From the NCBI GenBank assembly GCA_031761405.1, contig JASEVX010000013.1:46818143-46882142 (forward strand): a stretch of 64,000 nucleotides of DNA, in the 5' to 3' direction. A model generated the notes under the pieces. That model made no database searches. It had not been told where the DNA came from and saw only the letters and a list, made by a program, of their open reading frames with translations. Below, one piece after another: positions 33,384 through 44,840 of the stretch (its first letter is position 1; every line of letters begins with the position of its first letter). This DNA comes from Serripes groenlandicus (lineage: Eukaryota; Mollusca; Bivalvia; Cardiida; Cardiidae). The translations under genes and the position numbers were made by a program.

Positions 33384-36300
33384 TTACATTTCACAAATCG
33401 TATGCCAAGCAGTCGTCGAGCATCCAGCATCGTGCCAAAGATAGTCTCTTTGTATAAACATCGCAGCACAGTGCTCACCATTTATGGCAGGCTGGCCTCC
33501 AACAGTATCCCAATCTATAAAGAAAACATATTGGTTTGAATCAACCATTTCGCTGAGCCGTTCCACGAGAAAACCAACATTGTGGGCTCTGCGTAAAGTA
33601 TAGGCCCGAATATAAGCCTAAGCATGCTACGCAGGCTAATCCGGACAGACACTGTTCGCATCCTGCATTTCAGTTTCAGGAATCATTACTCTATACCTTT
33701 ATTTCCTTTAGACGGAATGTGTCGACCCGGATTAGCCTGCACAGATTGCGCAGTCGGTATCTGGTCGATACATTACGCAGAGTCCATAATGTTGGTTTTC
33801 TCGTGGAACGGCTCAGATTGTAATGACAATTGTACGCCCTAGTGCTGACGGCATAGGGGCTGCAAGACATAATCTTTCGTCGCCCCTTCCCCCACCCCCC
33901 CCCCCCCCTCCCCCATCCCCCACCCCCGTTAATCTGCCTCTGCATATTTCACGCGACTTCATTGTAATTTTCCGTTCCACTTCGCGAATGTTAATAAGCT
34001 CCCATATGTGACCTATCGGCGCATTAATTTCTAAAACATTTGTTAAACTTATATTGGAGTACTCACGCCTCATAATGTTGTTGGAACATCAGGGAAAAAA
34101 TTAAGGCGTGCATACTCCAATATAAGTGTAACAAATGCTTTAATCATTTATGCGCCGAGATGTCAAATATGGAAGCTTATTAACATTCGCGAAGTGGAGC
34201 GTTAAAGTACAGAGAAGCGCATGACAAATGCAGTGGCGTGCGACAAAAAATTACCGGTAAACAAAGAAGTCGCGTGACGGATTTAGCGGGAGCCCGCTCG
34301 TAACCAACGCCCCCGCCCCCACCCCACTCATATTGGGCGAGCGCCGGACCAAATTCGCCCCTCAAAGTCCGGTCGAAAAATTGGTCATACATTGACCTGC
34401 GACAGGCTAGCGTTCGGCCGACCACCCACTGTGGCTCATCGCATCATTCATCAGATTATCCAGTCGCGCTCTTCACAGAAGGTAACAATTTTAACAAACA
34501 GTTCATCACAAAAGTGTCAGAGTAACAGTACTACAAGATGCCCTAGAAAAGAAAGGAGGACTGAAGGAGAAAAAGAGGGCGGTTCCCACAAGAGCGGGAG
34601 AGTGGCAGTGTAGTGAAAGAGACCATGCCTATCCTCTTCAGAATGCACCAATAACTAAGTTGTAGCGGTAGCGTGCAAACGCCAACCTCAACCTCAACCG
34701 GGCGACCCGATCGCGCTGTGCAGGTGCCCGCAAGCGTTGTTGAGGTATCAGCGGCATTCTCGTAAGAATGTTTGTCTTAATGATATCTAAGTCAAGTTAG
34801 AATATGGGTCATATTGGGTCAAAAACTAGGTCACTAGGCCAAATTGAAGGGACATCTTGTTAACACTCTGGAGGCAGCATTTTTAACTTGAGCATGTTGA
34901 AACCGTGTATCAAAATGTTTGTCTTGATGATATGAAGGCCAAGGAAAATCTTTTCAACACTGTAGAAGCTTTATCTTTTTAATATCTAGGCCAAGTTCGA
35001 ATATGGGTCATGCCGGGTTAAAAACTAGGTCACTATGTCAAATTGAAGGAAAATCTTATTAATACTCTGGAGGCAGCAGCAGCTTCAGCAGCTTCAAACT
35101 TTGTCAGAATGTTTGTATTGATGATATCTAGTCCATTTTCGTATATGGGTCATATCGGGTAAACCAATATAGGTCACTAGGCTAAATGAAGGAAAATCTT
35201 GATAACACTCTAAATGTTGCATTTCGAATGTTTGTCAGAATAATTGTCTTGATGAGTTTTGCATTGTTCAAACACTTTCTCCCAGTATAGATCATGATTT
35301 AGAGAATTATTTCTACTTGATGTAAGTTGATTTAACAATGACATATTTCTCAATATAATAAGGCAGAATATTTTGAAGTTGCTGTAAAATTTTCCTTTGA
35401 TTTTTCATGTCTTAAATGTGTATACTCAGGTGAGCGATATAGTACCAACAAGGTCCTCCTGTTTTCAAATTAGCAGTTTCATAATATTTACTATTGTCGA
35501 TATGATCTTTCAACTTCTTAACAATAAATACATAAACATAAGCGGCAATTGTTATTTCCTTTCATATTTTCCCTATTTCTCAAACCTTACCGCAGCCCCC
35601 AGACCGTCAGAACTTCAATGCTTTGATTATTATTCGTCGATGTTGGTTTATTAACCCTCGCCATTCGGCATATAGCCATTACCACTATTTTATCCTTTCA
35701 ATTTTTGTTAGGGAATATTTTTTAAGTTTTACTTTGATTTAATTTTCAATTTTTGACTTTTTATTATTAATTTGTATCAATGTTTTATTTTTCTCCCGCT
35801 TTTGTTATATATATGTGTCCATAAAACATGTTTTAAAAATACTTTTCGTTAAAAATATCTATAAGTGTCATACAAATTATTTCAGCGGAGCGGTAAAATT
35901 ATGAGTTATTACAAAAAACACAAGTACACGGTCCATATAAGGGTGTGCCAACGCCTCAGCAAACATGGCCCTGATTAGATGTCATTAAAAGAGACGTTTT
36001 TTAATTAGCCTCACCGGACCTCTTTTATATGCGATAGTGTGATATCAGTATGTAACCAATCTACATTAAGCACAGAGCAGGCCGTATGCTCGTCTTGTCC
36101 AGTATGCCTCAAGAACGGTTATAAGCGAGAAAAGTATGGCATCGTCTACATTTTCAACCATGATGAATTCCCACTCTTTCCTCAAAAGGAAATTAAAAAA
36201 TATAAACTGATGTTCAAGAAACAGTTCTTGGATTTTCAAAGATTAATCAACAGCAATGATGAACTATTCATTAAATATGACTGACTCGTTTAAAATCCAA

Positions 36301-39300
36301 GATTGATTTATTGTTTGGCGTTTCACGTGTCTTTCAACACTGTTTCAGTTACATCACGGCGTTTCCTGGCAAGTCTCCAGTACTACTGGTTTATTTACTC
36401 TGACACCAGCCAATCAGTCGTAATGATACTCCCACAACCCTGAACGCCAAAGAGAGCAGCCATTTCAACCAATCAAAACGCTCTACTACTACGCCACCAA
36501 GGCGGTTTTAAAAGTCCAATATGTCGACCATTAAACCATGCAATGTCTTTCTAAATGCAGCTAATGACCGTACATATATTGACATCTTATTGAAGTAATA
36601 ACACATATAGACGTTTGTATAGTTTCCTGTGTGTGAAACGGTTTAAAGATGCAATAATCTTACGATAACTTGAAGTCATGAGGGAATCAGGTAGGGTTAA
36701 AGATATAATAATCTTACGATAACTCGAAGTCAGAAGGGAACCTGGAATGACCTCGAGTTGTCTTTGTGGTCGCGTGATTACTGGATTTACACTTAAATTC
36801 ATGTATACATGTATCAACAGCTTCGTTATTTATTTATACAGCTTATAACAGTTTAGTGTATATTATGAAAAGCAAACCATTGAAACAATCCTATCAGCTA
36901 TTACTGCACTGTTGGTAAGTAATAATTTGAGTTAAACGAATTCGAGTTAAGCGAAATATTCAATTTATTGCATGCTCGAGACTATTTTAATCGTCAATTT
37001 CCTTGTTCAATGTTTTTGTGTAAGCAATAGACCTTCATTGGTAAGATTCCGTACCTGTATACGTGTTTGAAGCCCTTGCACCGTTTTCTTCCCAAACCCA
37101 CGTCCCTGGTGTGTCGTTGTCGACTAATCCGATCCAGTATCCATAAGCTATTCAAAGAAAATTAGATTACTCCTTTCCCGCTGACCGAGACGTCAAACAA
37201 TGTTAGATCACCACGTTCTTCTTTGAAAGCAGCTTCAGAACAGTGTAGACAAAGAACAGACTGCACGTTCGTGCAGTTTAATGTTCGTGATTAGTTTTCG
37301 TTCAGTCGGTAGCGACGCGGGCTGTCAATCCAGGGGTTGTGAGTTCGAATCCCAGCTCGGCCAACTTACTTTCTGACGTTTGACAAAGTCATTGTGACAA
37401 GCGTCATTCGTCTTCCACCAATAGGCTATCAGTCTATGTGGAAAAGCAGCCAGTTGCTTGGAAAGAATGTTGTATGAAGTACTGGTGTGAGAAAGCCAAG
37501 AAACATAGAAGTAGGTGAACTGGCTGCCGTAATATGACTGAACAATTTTTGAAAACGGCGTTAAACCTCAATCAATTAATCAAATCCTATTCTCTATGTT
37601 ATTAATTCTTAGTCACTACACAACTTGTTATTACTCAATAATTCAGCACCTATGTCATTGTGTTAAGCCTTATTCCTATTCAAACAAAGGGTTAAATGGT
37701 CTACCTGGAATGGTTGCCAGTTGCCCTGGAAGAATGTTGTGTATAGTTCAGATGAGAAAAGGCCAGGAAACGCACACTATATTCAAATTATCGGTATATA
37801 CAGGGGAATTCAAACTATCGGTATAAACAGGGGATTACCATATATCGGTATATACAGGGGAATACAAAATATCAGTATATACAGGGGAATACAAACTATC
37901 GGTATAAACAGGGGATTACCACATATCAGTATATACAGGGGATTACCACATATCGGTATATACAGGGGAATACAAAATATCAGTATATACAGGGGAATAC
38001 AAACTATCGGTATAAACAGGGGATTACCACATATGAGTATATTCAGGGGATTACCACATATCGGTATATACAGGGGAATACAAACTAGCGGTATAAACAG
38101 GAAATTACCACCTATCGATATATACAAGGGAATACAAAATATCGGTAAATACAGGGGAATACAAACTTCCTGTATATACAGGGGAATACTACTATTCGGT
38201 ATATACAGGGGATTTCAAAATATCGGTATATACAGGGGAATACCACATATCGGTATATACAGAGGTATACAACATAGTGGTATATACAGAGGAATACTAC
38301 GTACCGGTATATACAGAGGAATACCACATATCGGTATATACAGAGGAATACCACATATCGGTATATTCAGGGGAATACCACATATCGGTATATACAGGGG
38401 AATACCACATATCGGTATATACAGAGGAATACCACATATTGGTATATATAGGGGAATACCACATAGCGGTATATATAGGAAAATACCACATAGCGGTATA
38501 CACAGGGGAATATCACATAGCGGTATATACAGGGGAATACTACATATCGGTATATACAGGGGAATACTACATATCGGTATATACCGGGAAATACCACATA
38601 GCGGTATATATAGGAAAATACCACATATCGGTATATACAGGGGAATATCACATAGCGGTATATACAGGAGAATACCACATATCGGTATATACAGGGGCAA
38701 ACCAAATATCACTACTCTGTCTCCCCTTTCCCATATACAACAAATCTGCAGCAGATGACTTTGAAAAACAACTATGCAAAAACGGGAAAAATCTCACTAA
38801 ATGAATTAGTTCCGATTGGAAGGATTTATTACTTATCTTAAGTGGTTAGAATACTGTTTGGGATTTTTAAGTAGGCTTGAAGGATTTTAAACGCACCGCT
38901 CTTCGGAGGGGTTTATGACTTACCTGTCGAGGGTAAAGTCGCGAGAAGTTGTTTTAAGTAATCGTTTTCTTCGATGTCATCAATCCGCAAAACGTGCGCA
39001 CCTTTCTCAGTACAGAAAGCCTGTAAACATTATAAAACTATGTAATGTATACACCATTTGAATAAAATACGCCGATAGACTAATACCAAATACCTTTTTT
39101 AAACGGAAGCGTTAGCTTCCCGTCTTAACACCTATGGTAACGTGGATAGTTGACGACTGACGCAATCTGAGAAGGATGGATGTCATGGAGTCTGTAAAGG
39201 GTATACTCGCATGAGTATGACCTAACCTGGCCCTATGATTTCGATTCGATTTACGGATTGGTTCGCTATGAAACTGTTATTCATTTCTATAAAATTACAT

Positions 39301-42300
39301 ACAAATATGCATTTTTAATAATTGTATTATGTAGTTCTATATACCATACACTACATATTATGTATTATCAAAAGTACCCACCGACTATTGTATTTTACTA
39401 TTGTATGTATTTACCATGTTGTTACTATGCTGGTTGGGAAATAAAGTAAATGACTGTCTGTCTGTCTGTCCGCATCGGTGTCAAGTAACTAACACCGGTA
39501 GTAATAGTTTCTTACCCACGGAACGATTGATTGATTGAATATGATCTAACGCCATTTTTAACAATTTTTCAGTCATATCACGGCGGCCAGTTCACATACT
39601 CATATGTTTCCTGATTGTCTCACCCCAGTACTGAACACAACTAACTTTCCAAGCAACTGGCTGCTTTTCCACATCGACTGTTAGCCCATTGGTGAAAGAC
39701 GAATGACGCTTGTCACAGTGACTTATGTCAATCGTCGGAAGGAATATTGGCCGAGCTGGATTAAAGGCCCGCGTCGATACCGACTGAGTTACCGGTGCTC
39801 GGCCCCCTGGGAACGAACGCTGTTGACAATGAGGATAATACATGAACAAACAAACAAACATTATCGATTGTAAAATCCATATCCTATAGAAGTACTAGTG
39901 CTGGATTTTCTACAGTGAATTGGTAAATGTACAATTGCTTTTCTACAGCGAACCATTACAACTTGATGTTTGAAATCAATACATGAATAATGAAGACAAC
40001 TACATTCAGAGTTTGAAAGGTTAATAGGTTGGTCCAGAAAATGATTGTTTCTACAGCTTTTTGATTTCTACACCATTTTCAAAGTGTGCCGCCATTATAA
40101 GCATATGCCTGACCCTATGACCGCATTCGACATCGACCCCCGAGTCAACACGCGTTCACCCGAGTTTACTCGAGTTGTGTTCGTTTTAACAAGAGACAGT
40201 GTTCTTCGGTTTAACTCGGTGTCACCCTACTCCGATAGCTAGGTTATATCGGGTAACTATCCGAAAACTAGTACTAGTAGCAGCATGGCAGAAGAGTTGG
40301 TTGACGAAAATTGGAACAGGTAAAACTAGTTTAAAGCGCTTTACCGTTCGGTATTAAACACATACCCAAGTCGACCTGAGTAAAGAAAGTTAACCCGGGC
40401 TATATATCCGAATGTGCACAACAATGTCAAGTTAGGGGCAGGTTACTCCAGACTGAGACTTAAGTTACGTACCTTAGCACTAGCGTAATCTTGGGTGTTG
40501 ACGTTGTCGATGAAGTAGCATGATTCTCGGAACAGCTGCCACCCCTCTGGACATTCTGTATAAGAGTTGATGTATTGATTCATTGATGAGGTGGACCTTA
40601 AAGCCGTTTACCTCGTTATTTCAGTTATATCACGGCGATAATTTCAAATACCGTGTTTTCACGGCTTTCCGGCACCAGTACTCACCACACCATTCTTCCG
40701 AAGAAACTGACTACTTTCCCACATAGACAATTTAGCCAAACATATCAGATGTCTGGCAGCCAGTTCACATAACGTGCTTTTTTCTGGCTTTCTCGCACCA
40801 GTACTCCAAACAACAATCTTCATAGGCAAGCGGTTACCTTCCCCAACAGACTTTATATCCCAAAAGATCGGATATATATGAATCGTGAACAGGCGATTTT
40901 CGATCGTCTTGCCTGTCTGCTTTGTATTTAGCTTAAGTTGCTGTGGCGTACTACTTAGGGGTATATACATCTAGAGTTTTGTCTGAAGGCGCATTTATGT
41001 CTTTATAACATACATTTAGACGGTGAATATGCTGGTAAGACTGTAACATATGCACAACCCAAGCGAGTCTTCGCTGCACATATGAGCAATCATGCGAGAA
41101 AACCAACATTATGGTCTCTATTTACTGTATCGATCCAGATCAGCCTGCGCAGTCCGCGAAGACTGGTCCGGGCCGACACATTCCGTCCCAGGGGGATAGA
41201 GTTAAAGAGTAATGATTCCTGAAACAGAAAATGCACAGGAGGCGAAAAGTGTCTATCCGGGTAAGCCTGCGCGGCATACTTATGCTGATCCGGGTTGATA
41301 CTTTACGTAGAGTCCACACTGTTGGTTTTCTCGCGGGACGGCTCATATATATATGCACAGATGCAATAAGGTCCGTAACCCTTTAGCATATGCAGACGCA
41401 TTATGATGCATATGCAACAGGGGACGTTCGAAAACACTGAGGCAAAAGAATAAAAAGTGTTCGTTGTGAGTGTTTCTGTCCTTCCATGCTAGCTGATCCA
41501 TGTACGAATATTATTGTTTGTGATAAAGTCCTCCAAGTCTCCTTGGACCATGAGGAACATAAATTCATTTACGGAATGAGAGCGGAATCAAACTTTCGGC
41601 TCTCGCTGACAGACTGGACGCTGGTACTAGTTGACTATATCGAGGAAGCAGACATTCACATTCGAGGAATAATGAAGAAGTTAAAACTTTACCTGTAACA
41701 AGTCTGAAATAAGATGACGTATCGTATGACGTCAGTCCCGTTGTATCGTCCAGAACGCTACCATGACATCGACATGAAGAAGTGCTGGCGTCGAAAAAGT
41801 AGGATTGGCAGTCAGACATCATCGCGCACTTCGCGGCGCATGAGACGCTTCCGGTCACGATCTGTTCGGTTAAATAACCGGACGGAACAACAAACCCATC
41901 AAATCGATCGTTCTTCCTAAACATTTTAAATTCGACATTCTCTGTCTTTGCGGGTTGGCCAATGACGAATAGGCTTTGATCAGTGTCTCCACGGCAACCT
42001 GGAATGTTTTTTTGGGGTTATTGTTCAGATTTTGTTATTTGGTTTAATGAAAAGTTTGATACGTTTATTGTTTCAATATGTTTAGTTTTCCTATAGATGT
42101 GTAACGCGTTGATCTACATAATGGAACTTTCTTTAAAACACTGTTCAACTCGCAGACGCATTTCGACGCATCTGTAACAATCGGGTTTTTTAAAAACAAT
42201 GTGGCAAGGAGAAGCTGATCATGAAAAACAATTTCTATTTTTAATATACTATTTCAACATTGTTCTATCATTAAACTTACATATACAATGAAGTTCTATA

Positions 42301-43126
42301 TATTTTTGAAGGTCGTCTGCTGCTGTTTTGTCATATGTGGTAAAGGGTTAAGTTTGGGGAATCAATGTTTAATGGCATTCTTATTGACTCGGGTTTATTT
42401 TTCATAACAGACCGATTATGCTTCCAGGATGCGTGAGCGACTAGAAAGCGAACAGTTTGTTTTTTGTTGATTGGGTTTTTTACGTCGTTTTCCACATTAG
42501 TTCAGTTATATCACGGCGACAGTCCACTTATTCATGTTCCCTGGGTAAACAAACCAGTACTAGGCTTGGAAATTTGCCTTGCCCACAGGGCACTCCACCG
42601 TGACCGTCGTGCCGCGACTGGGGATCGTACACGGGATGCCCGGTTTCAAATCCCCGACGCTAACCACTCGACCACGGCGGATTCCGAACAGGAAAAAGGT
42701 CTAATTGGAATGCGCATTCGCTCAATAAAAGTTGATGGACATAGTGTTTTGCATGAAATAACATTAATATTATAAAATCCTCTTCCAATATTTGAGAGTC
42801 GATGCGCTGTAATGGCGATGGCTTCCAGTCCAGGGATCGGGAGCTCGAATCCCAGCTCGAACATTCATTCTTTCCATTCATTGACAGTTTTCACTGTGAC
42901 ATTCGTCATTCGTCTTCTTCCAATGGGCCAGTCGCCTCTCCTATCTGATCAGGTAGCCAGTTGCTTGCGAAGAATGTTATGTTGATTGCTTGTGTTCGAA
43001 GGTCAGGAACGCGTTGGTAGGAAAACTGAAGCACCGTTGGAAAAGCGTAAATATCGATTAATCAATGTAAGATTATAACTTCTTACCTGAAAAAACTGTC
43101 AACATAACAAGAACCGTAAGATCCAT
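33384..43126 (-). CDS. Secreted PAN/apple plus C-type lectin protein, six exons, 249 aa
   Basis: Coding exons, high to low coordinate: 43087-43126, 41693-41998, 40473-40555, 38924-39020, 37055-37147 and 33384-33514 (40+306+83+97+93+131 = 750 nt, 249 aa plus TAA). Every intron is GT-AG, and split codons join cleanly (Gly, Glu, Ala, Asp). Exon 1 begins MDLTVLVMLTVFS, a short signal peptide. Exon 2 is a Cys-rich PAN/apple-like domain (SCAAKCAMMSDCQSYFF, SCRCHG). Exons 3-6 form a long-form CTLD: CPEGWQLFRESCYF, AFCTEKGAHVLRIDD, YWIGL..TWVW, GEHCAAM, ICEM. The Ca2+/sugar-site motifs read QPA and WHD where EPN/QPD and WND are usual, so binding may be atypical. Secreted lectins of this kind are commonly linked to recognition or immunity; function here is inferred. 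Introns hold SINEs, MITEs and a 27-bp minisatellite. Confidence 0.88.
33555..33814. mobile_element. MITE family 1, full length (260 bp)
   Basis: Ends gagccgttccacgag and ctcgtggaacggctc are perfect 15-bp inverted repeats. The centre is 'gtttcaggaatcattactct'. It lies in the last intron of the lectin gene, 40 bp from the exon 6 acceptor. It is the best-preserved copy in the window. Confidence 0.9.
33895..33925. repeat. C-rich low-complexity run
   Basis: Almost uninterrupted C with a few A/T, in the last lectin intron next to a hairpin element. Gly- and Pro-rich frames here are artefacts. Confidence 0.85.
33973..34201. mobile_element. Long-hairpin MITE, ~100-bp arms
   Basis: Left arm 'ccacttcgcgaatgttaata', 'ggcgcat' and 'acttatattggagta' returns inverted on the right as 'tactccaatataagt', 'atgcgcc' and 'tattaacattcgcgaagtgg', with a ~30-nt centre. 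Outer sequences 'cacgcgacttc' (33949) and 'gaagtcgcgtg' (34267) may be a further arm interrupted by an insertion. Non-coding. Confidence 0.8.
34745..35440. mobile_element. 'gtcactagg' repeat units with 'caggtgagcgata' end
   Basis: Four more ~150-bp units ('gggtcatattgggtcaaaaa', 'aggtcactaggccaaattga', 'cactctggaggcagcattt') end in 'actcaggtgagcgatatag' at ~35427-35445. Orientation and content make it the likely right part of the element starting at 30886. It lies inside the last lectin intron. Confidence 0.65.
35446..36792. other. Lectin intron sequence with a SINE scrap
   Basis: AT-rich, no coding exon recognised. A short tail-side SINE scrap is at 36300-36395 ('gattgatttattg', 'tcagttacatcacggcg'). 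A ~60-bp direct repeat ('aagatgcaataatcttacgataactcgaagtca'-like) occurs twice at 36645-36735. Confidence 0.55.
37299..37584 (+). mobile_element. tRNA-derived SINE (family 1), head slightly truncated
   Basis: Box A 'ttcagtcggtagcgacgcgg' and box B 'gtgagttcgaatcccagc' are followed by the body ('gcgtcattcgtcttccacca', 'gcagccagttgcttgg') and end 'aaaacggcgttaaacctcaa' plus (TCAA)n. It interrupts sequence that is continuous in the other duplication copy at ~10893. Confidence 0.9.
37787..38700. repeat. 27-bp minisatellite, ~34 units
   Basis: The unit is ggtatatacaggggaatacc plus acatatc, with variants (tatcagt, tagcggt, aaacagg). It lies inside lectin intron 4, between exons 38924-39020 and 37055-37147. 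The period of 9 codons keeps long frames open on both strands (37721-38758, 38215-38712 and others), encoding IYRGIPHIG-like repeats, with no sign that they are translated. Confidence 0.95.
39524..39800 (-). mobile_element. tRNA-derived SINE (family 1)
   Basis: Starts gattgattgattgaat, has the 'tcacggcggccagttcaca' body, and ends in a tRNA-like head ('cgtcgataccgactgag') from which ~20 bp around box B are deleted. Absent from the matching place in the other duplication copy. Confidence 0.85.
40568..40975 (-). mobile_element. Degenerate SINE pair in lectin intron 2
   Basis: Counterpart of 21661-22060, with 'ttgattcattgatgaggtgg', 'ttcagttatatcacggcga', then a second body at ~40765 ('cacataacgtgc', 'cttcataggcaagcgg'). 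Confidence 0.6.
41084..41344. mobile_element. MITE family 1, full length, inverted orientation
   Basis: Ends gagcaatcatgcgag and ctcgcgggacggctc. The centre reads 'taatgattcctgaaacagaa', the reverse complement of the other copies. It sits in lectin intron 2. Confidence 0.85.
42465..42685 (-). mobile_element. tRNA-derived SINE (family 2), ~200 bp
   Basis: On the minus strand the head has 'ccgtggtcgagtggttagcg' (box A) and 'gatttgaaaccgggc', then a box B-like 'gtacgatccccagtcgcgg'. The body is 'gccctgtgggcaaggcaaat', 'ctagtactggtttgttta' and 'gtcgccgtgatataactgaa'. It differs from family 1 in head and body but shares the 'tatatcacggcg' end. Confidence 0.75.
42795..43070 (+). mobile_element. 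Degenerate SINE family 1 in lectin intron 1
   Basis: Tracks family 1 in order: box B-like 'gagctcgaatcccagctcg', 'gtgacattcgtcattcgtct', 'gccagttgcttgcgaagaat', then 'aaaagcgtaaatatcgatta'. Many substitutions make it an old insertion. Confidence 0.65.
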
Positions 43127-43194
43127 TTCTTGTATTTATTTATCCCGGGCAATGTAGTTTTGGTTCTGGTTCAAATTCAAATGATACCCTAAGT

Positions 43195-43380
43195 AATTAA
43201 ATAAGAATAAATAACAATAATAATAATAAAAATAAATAATAATACAAATAATGATAATAATAATTATTAAAATAATGATTATTAAAATAATAACAATAAT
43301 ATTTATTAGAGAAGTGTTAGTTATAAAAAAAAAGATATTTATAATACTACTGATAATAAAATTAATAATACACAATCAAC
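43195..43380. repeat. AAT/AATA-rich microsatellite
   Basis: Impure (AATA)n and (AAT)n run just upstream of the lectin start codon (43126, minus strand). It lies in what would be the promoter region; no TATA box can be told from the background. Confidence 0.8.
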
Positions 43381-43636
43381 AAAACGACAATATCAGCTTC
43401 TAGAACAGAGTTCTTGATTGATGTTGATTTTGATTCCGCAATAACTATTTATTATCGATCTATAAGAACACGATATAAATCAATTCATTAATTAATCTGA
43501 GTTTCCAAAAAGAAAATGTAAACAAAATCAACAACGCATTCAAAATCCTACATTAGTAAAATATATTGGATTGTGTATGTTTATTTACTGAGTTCCAGTC
43601 AATAAATACGTTCTGATTGCGAGAAACACCAATATT

Positions 43637-43676
<40 letters not shown>

Positions 43677-43814
43677 TCCTGTAACTAGGGGTTCAATTAA
43701 TTGCTTGTAATTGGGGTTTTTTACTCACCAATATCAACTTTATCTTGACATGGGTGAAAATATGTATATCACGACTATCATCAGTGGGCTATCCTTTTTT
43801 TATCTTTTTTAAAC
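43381..43814. repeat. Spacer with 36-base poly-C run
   Basis: Non-coding AT-rich spacer. The C run occupies 43638-43673 exactly. Runs this long are prone to slippage, so the length may be approximate in the assembly. Confidence 0.8.
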
Positions 43815-44556
43815 TGTGCATGTGAACATGTCTCGAAACATGTGATTTTATTAAAACGATGCACACAAACATGTGTTTTTATTAAAGCGATGCACATAAA
43901 CATGTACGTTTATTAAAACGATTCAAACAAACATGTGTTTTTATTAAAAACGATGCACACAAACATGTGTTTTTATTAAAACGATGCACACAAACATGTG
44001 TTTTTATTAAATCGATGCACACACACATGTGTTTTTATTAAAACGATGCACACAAACATGTGTTTTTATTAAAACGATGCACACAAACATGTGTTTTTAT
44101 TAAAACGATGCACATAAACATGTACGTTTATTAAAACGATTCAAACAAACATGTGTGTTTATCAAAACGATGCACACAAACATGTGTTTTTATTAAAACG
44201 ATGCACATAAACATGTACGTTTATTAAAACGATTCAAATAAACATGTGTTTTTATTAAAACGATGCACACAAACATGTGTTTTTATTAAAACGATGCACA
44301 CACACATGTGTTTTTATTAAAACGATGCACACAAACATGTGTTTTTATTAAAACGATTCACACAAACATGTGTTTTTATCAGATCAACGATGCACACAAA
44401 CATGTGTTTTTATTAAAACGATTCACAAACATGTGTTTTTGTTAAAACGATGCACACACACATGTGTTTTTATTAAAAATGTGCACAGAAACATTTGTTT
44501 TTATTAAAACGATTCACACAAACATGTGTTTTTATTAAAACGATGCACACACATAC
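43815..44556. repeat. 31-bp satellite with ACATGT core, ~23 units
   Basis: The unit is gatgcacacaaacatgtgtt plus tttattaaaac, period 31 (for example 43981, 44012, 44043). The cacacaaACATGTgtgttt core is near-palindromic. A variant 'cataaacatgtacgtttatt' recurs at irregular intervals, which suggests higher-order copying. Confidence 0.95.
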
Positions 44557-44644
44557 TGGGACGGAAACACTTTTATGCCAAACTAATAGCAGGACAATTA
44601 ATTGTGTATAGTGATTGATAATAACTCAGTGACAAAGTTGTTAT

Positions 44645-44840
44645 TTAACCCTTTCCCACATATACACGTTTTCTTATGCCTCTGCAGCAGATGACTTTTG
44701 AAAATAATATGGTAACAGTAGAAATTGCTCATCAACTTTATTCACTAATTATACTTGCATTTATAGAGATATTCCATATTTTAATATTGCTACTTTCAAA
44801 ATCGTCAGAAACAGATTTGTTGTATGTGGGAAAGGGTTAA
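44645..44840. mobile_element. MITE family 2, TTAA-bounded, 196 bp
   Basis: TTAA-CCCTTTCCCACATATAC at left and 'gtatgtgggaaaggg'-TTAA at right form inverted ends exactly bounded by TTAA. The inner arms are 'cagcagatgacttttgaaaa' and an eroded inverse. TTAA targets with CCC-type ends are the hallmark of piggyBac-like transposons. Confidence 0.75.

Larger units (their letters stand above)
36793..41542 (-). repeat. Segmental duplication 1, intact copy
   Basis: Contains lectin exons 3-5 and is collinear with 10401-11458 plus 19760-22384. Features private to this copy are SINEs at 37299 and 39524 and the expanded 27-bp array. Private to the other copy are MITE 20752-21017, a tandem LINE-like segment and the ~8.3-kb insertion. 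Confidence 0.9.

Noticed and set aside
33691..34073. Gly-rich proteins near 33.9 kb
   Set aside because: They come from the C-rich low-complexity run and adjoining MITEs in an intron.
37299..37380. tRNA gene
   Set aside because: Box A and B are good but the acceptor stem does not pair and a SINE body with a TCAA tail follows. The same applies to the heads at 5740, 6700, 39524 and 45726.
38215..38712. Membrane-like protein rich in Ile/Pro/Tyr/Cys
   Set aside because: Minus-strand reading of the 27-bp minisatellite; hydrophobicity is a by-product of the unit.
37721..38758. 345-residue IYRGIPHIG-repeat protein and opposite-strand partners
   Set aside because: A 27-bp minisatellite inside a lectin intron; the short array in the other duplication copy encodes nothing conserved.
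43638..43673. Poly-C run (and poly-G 47862-47883) as functional G-quadruplex elements
   Set aside because: Pure homopolymers most likely reflect slippage and may be sized wrongly in the assembly; copy B of duplication 2 lacks the G run.
43815..44556. CRISPR-like array
   Set aside because: Units are directly adjacent with no unique spacers, in a eukaryotic context; it is a satellite. The same holds for 50641-51840.
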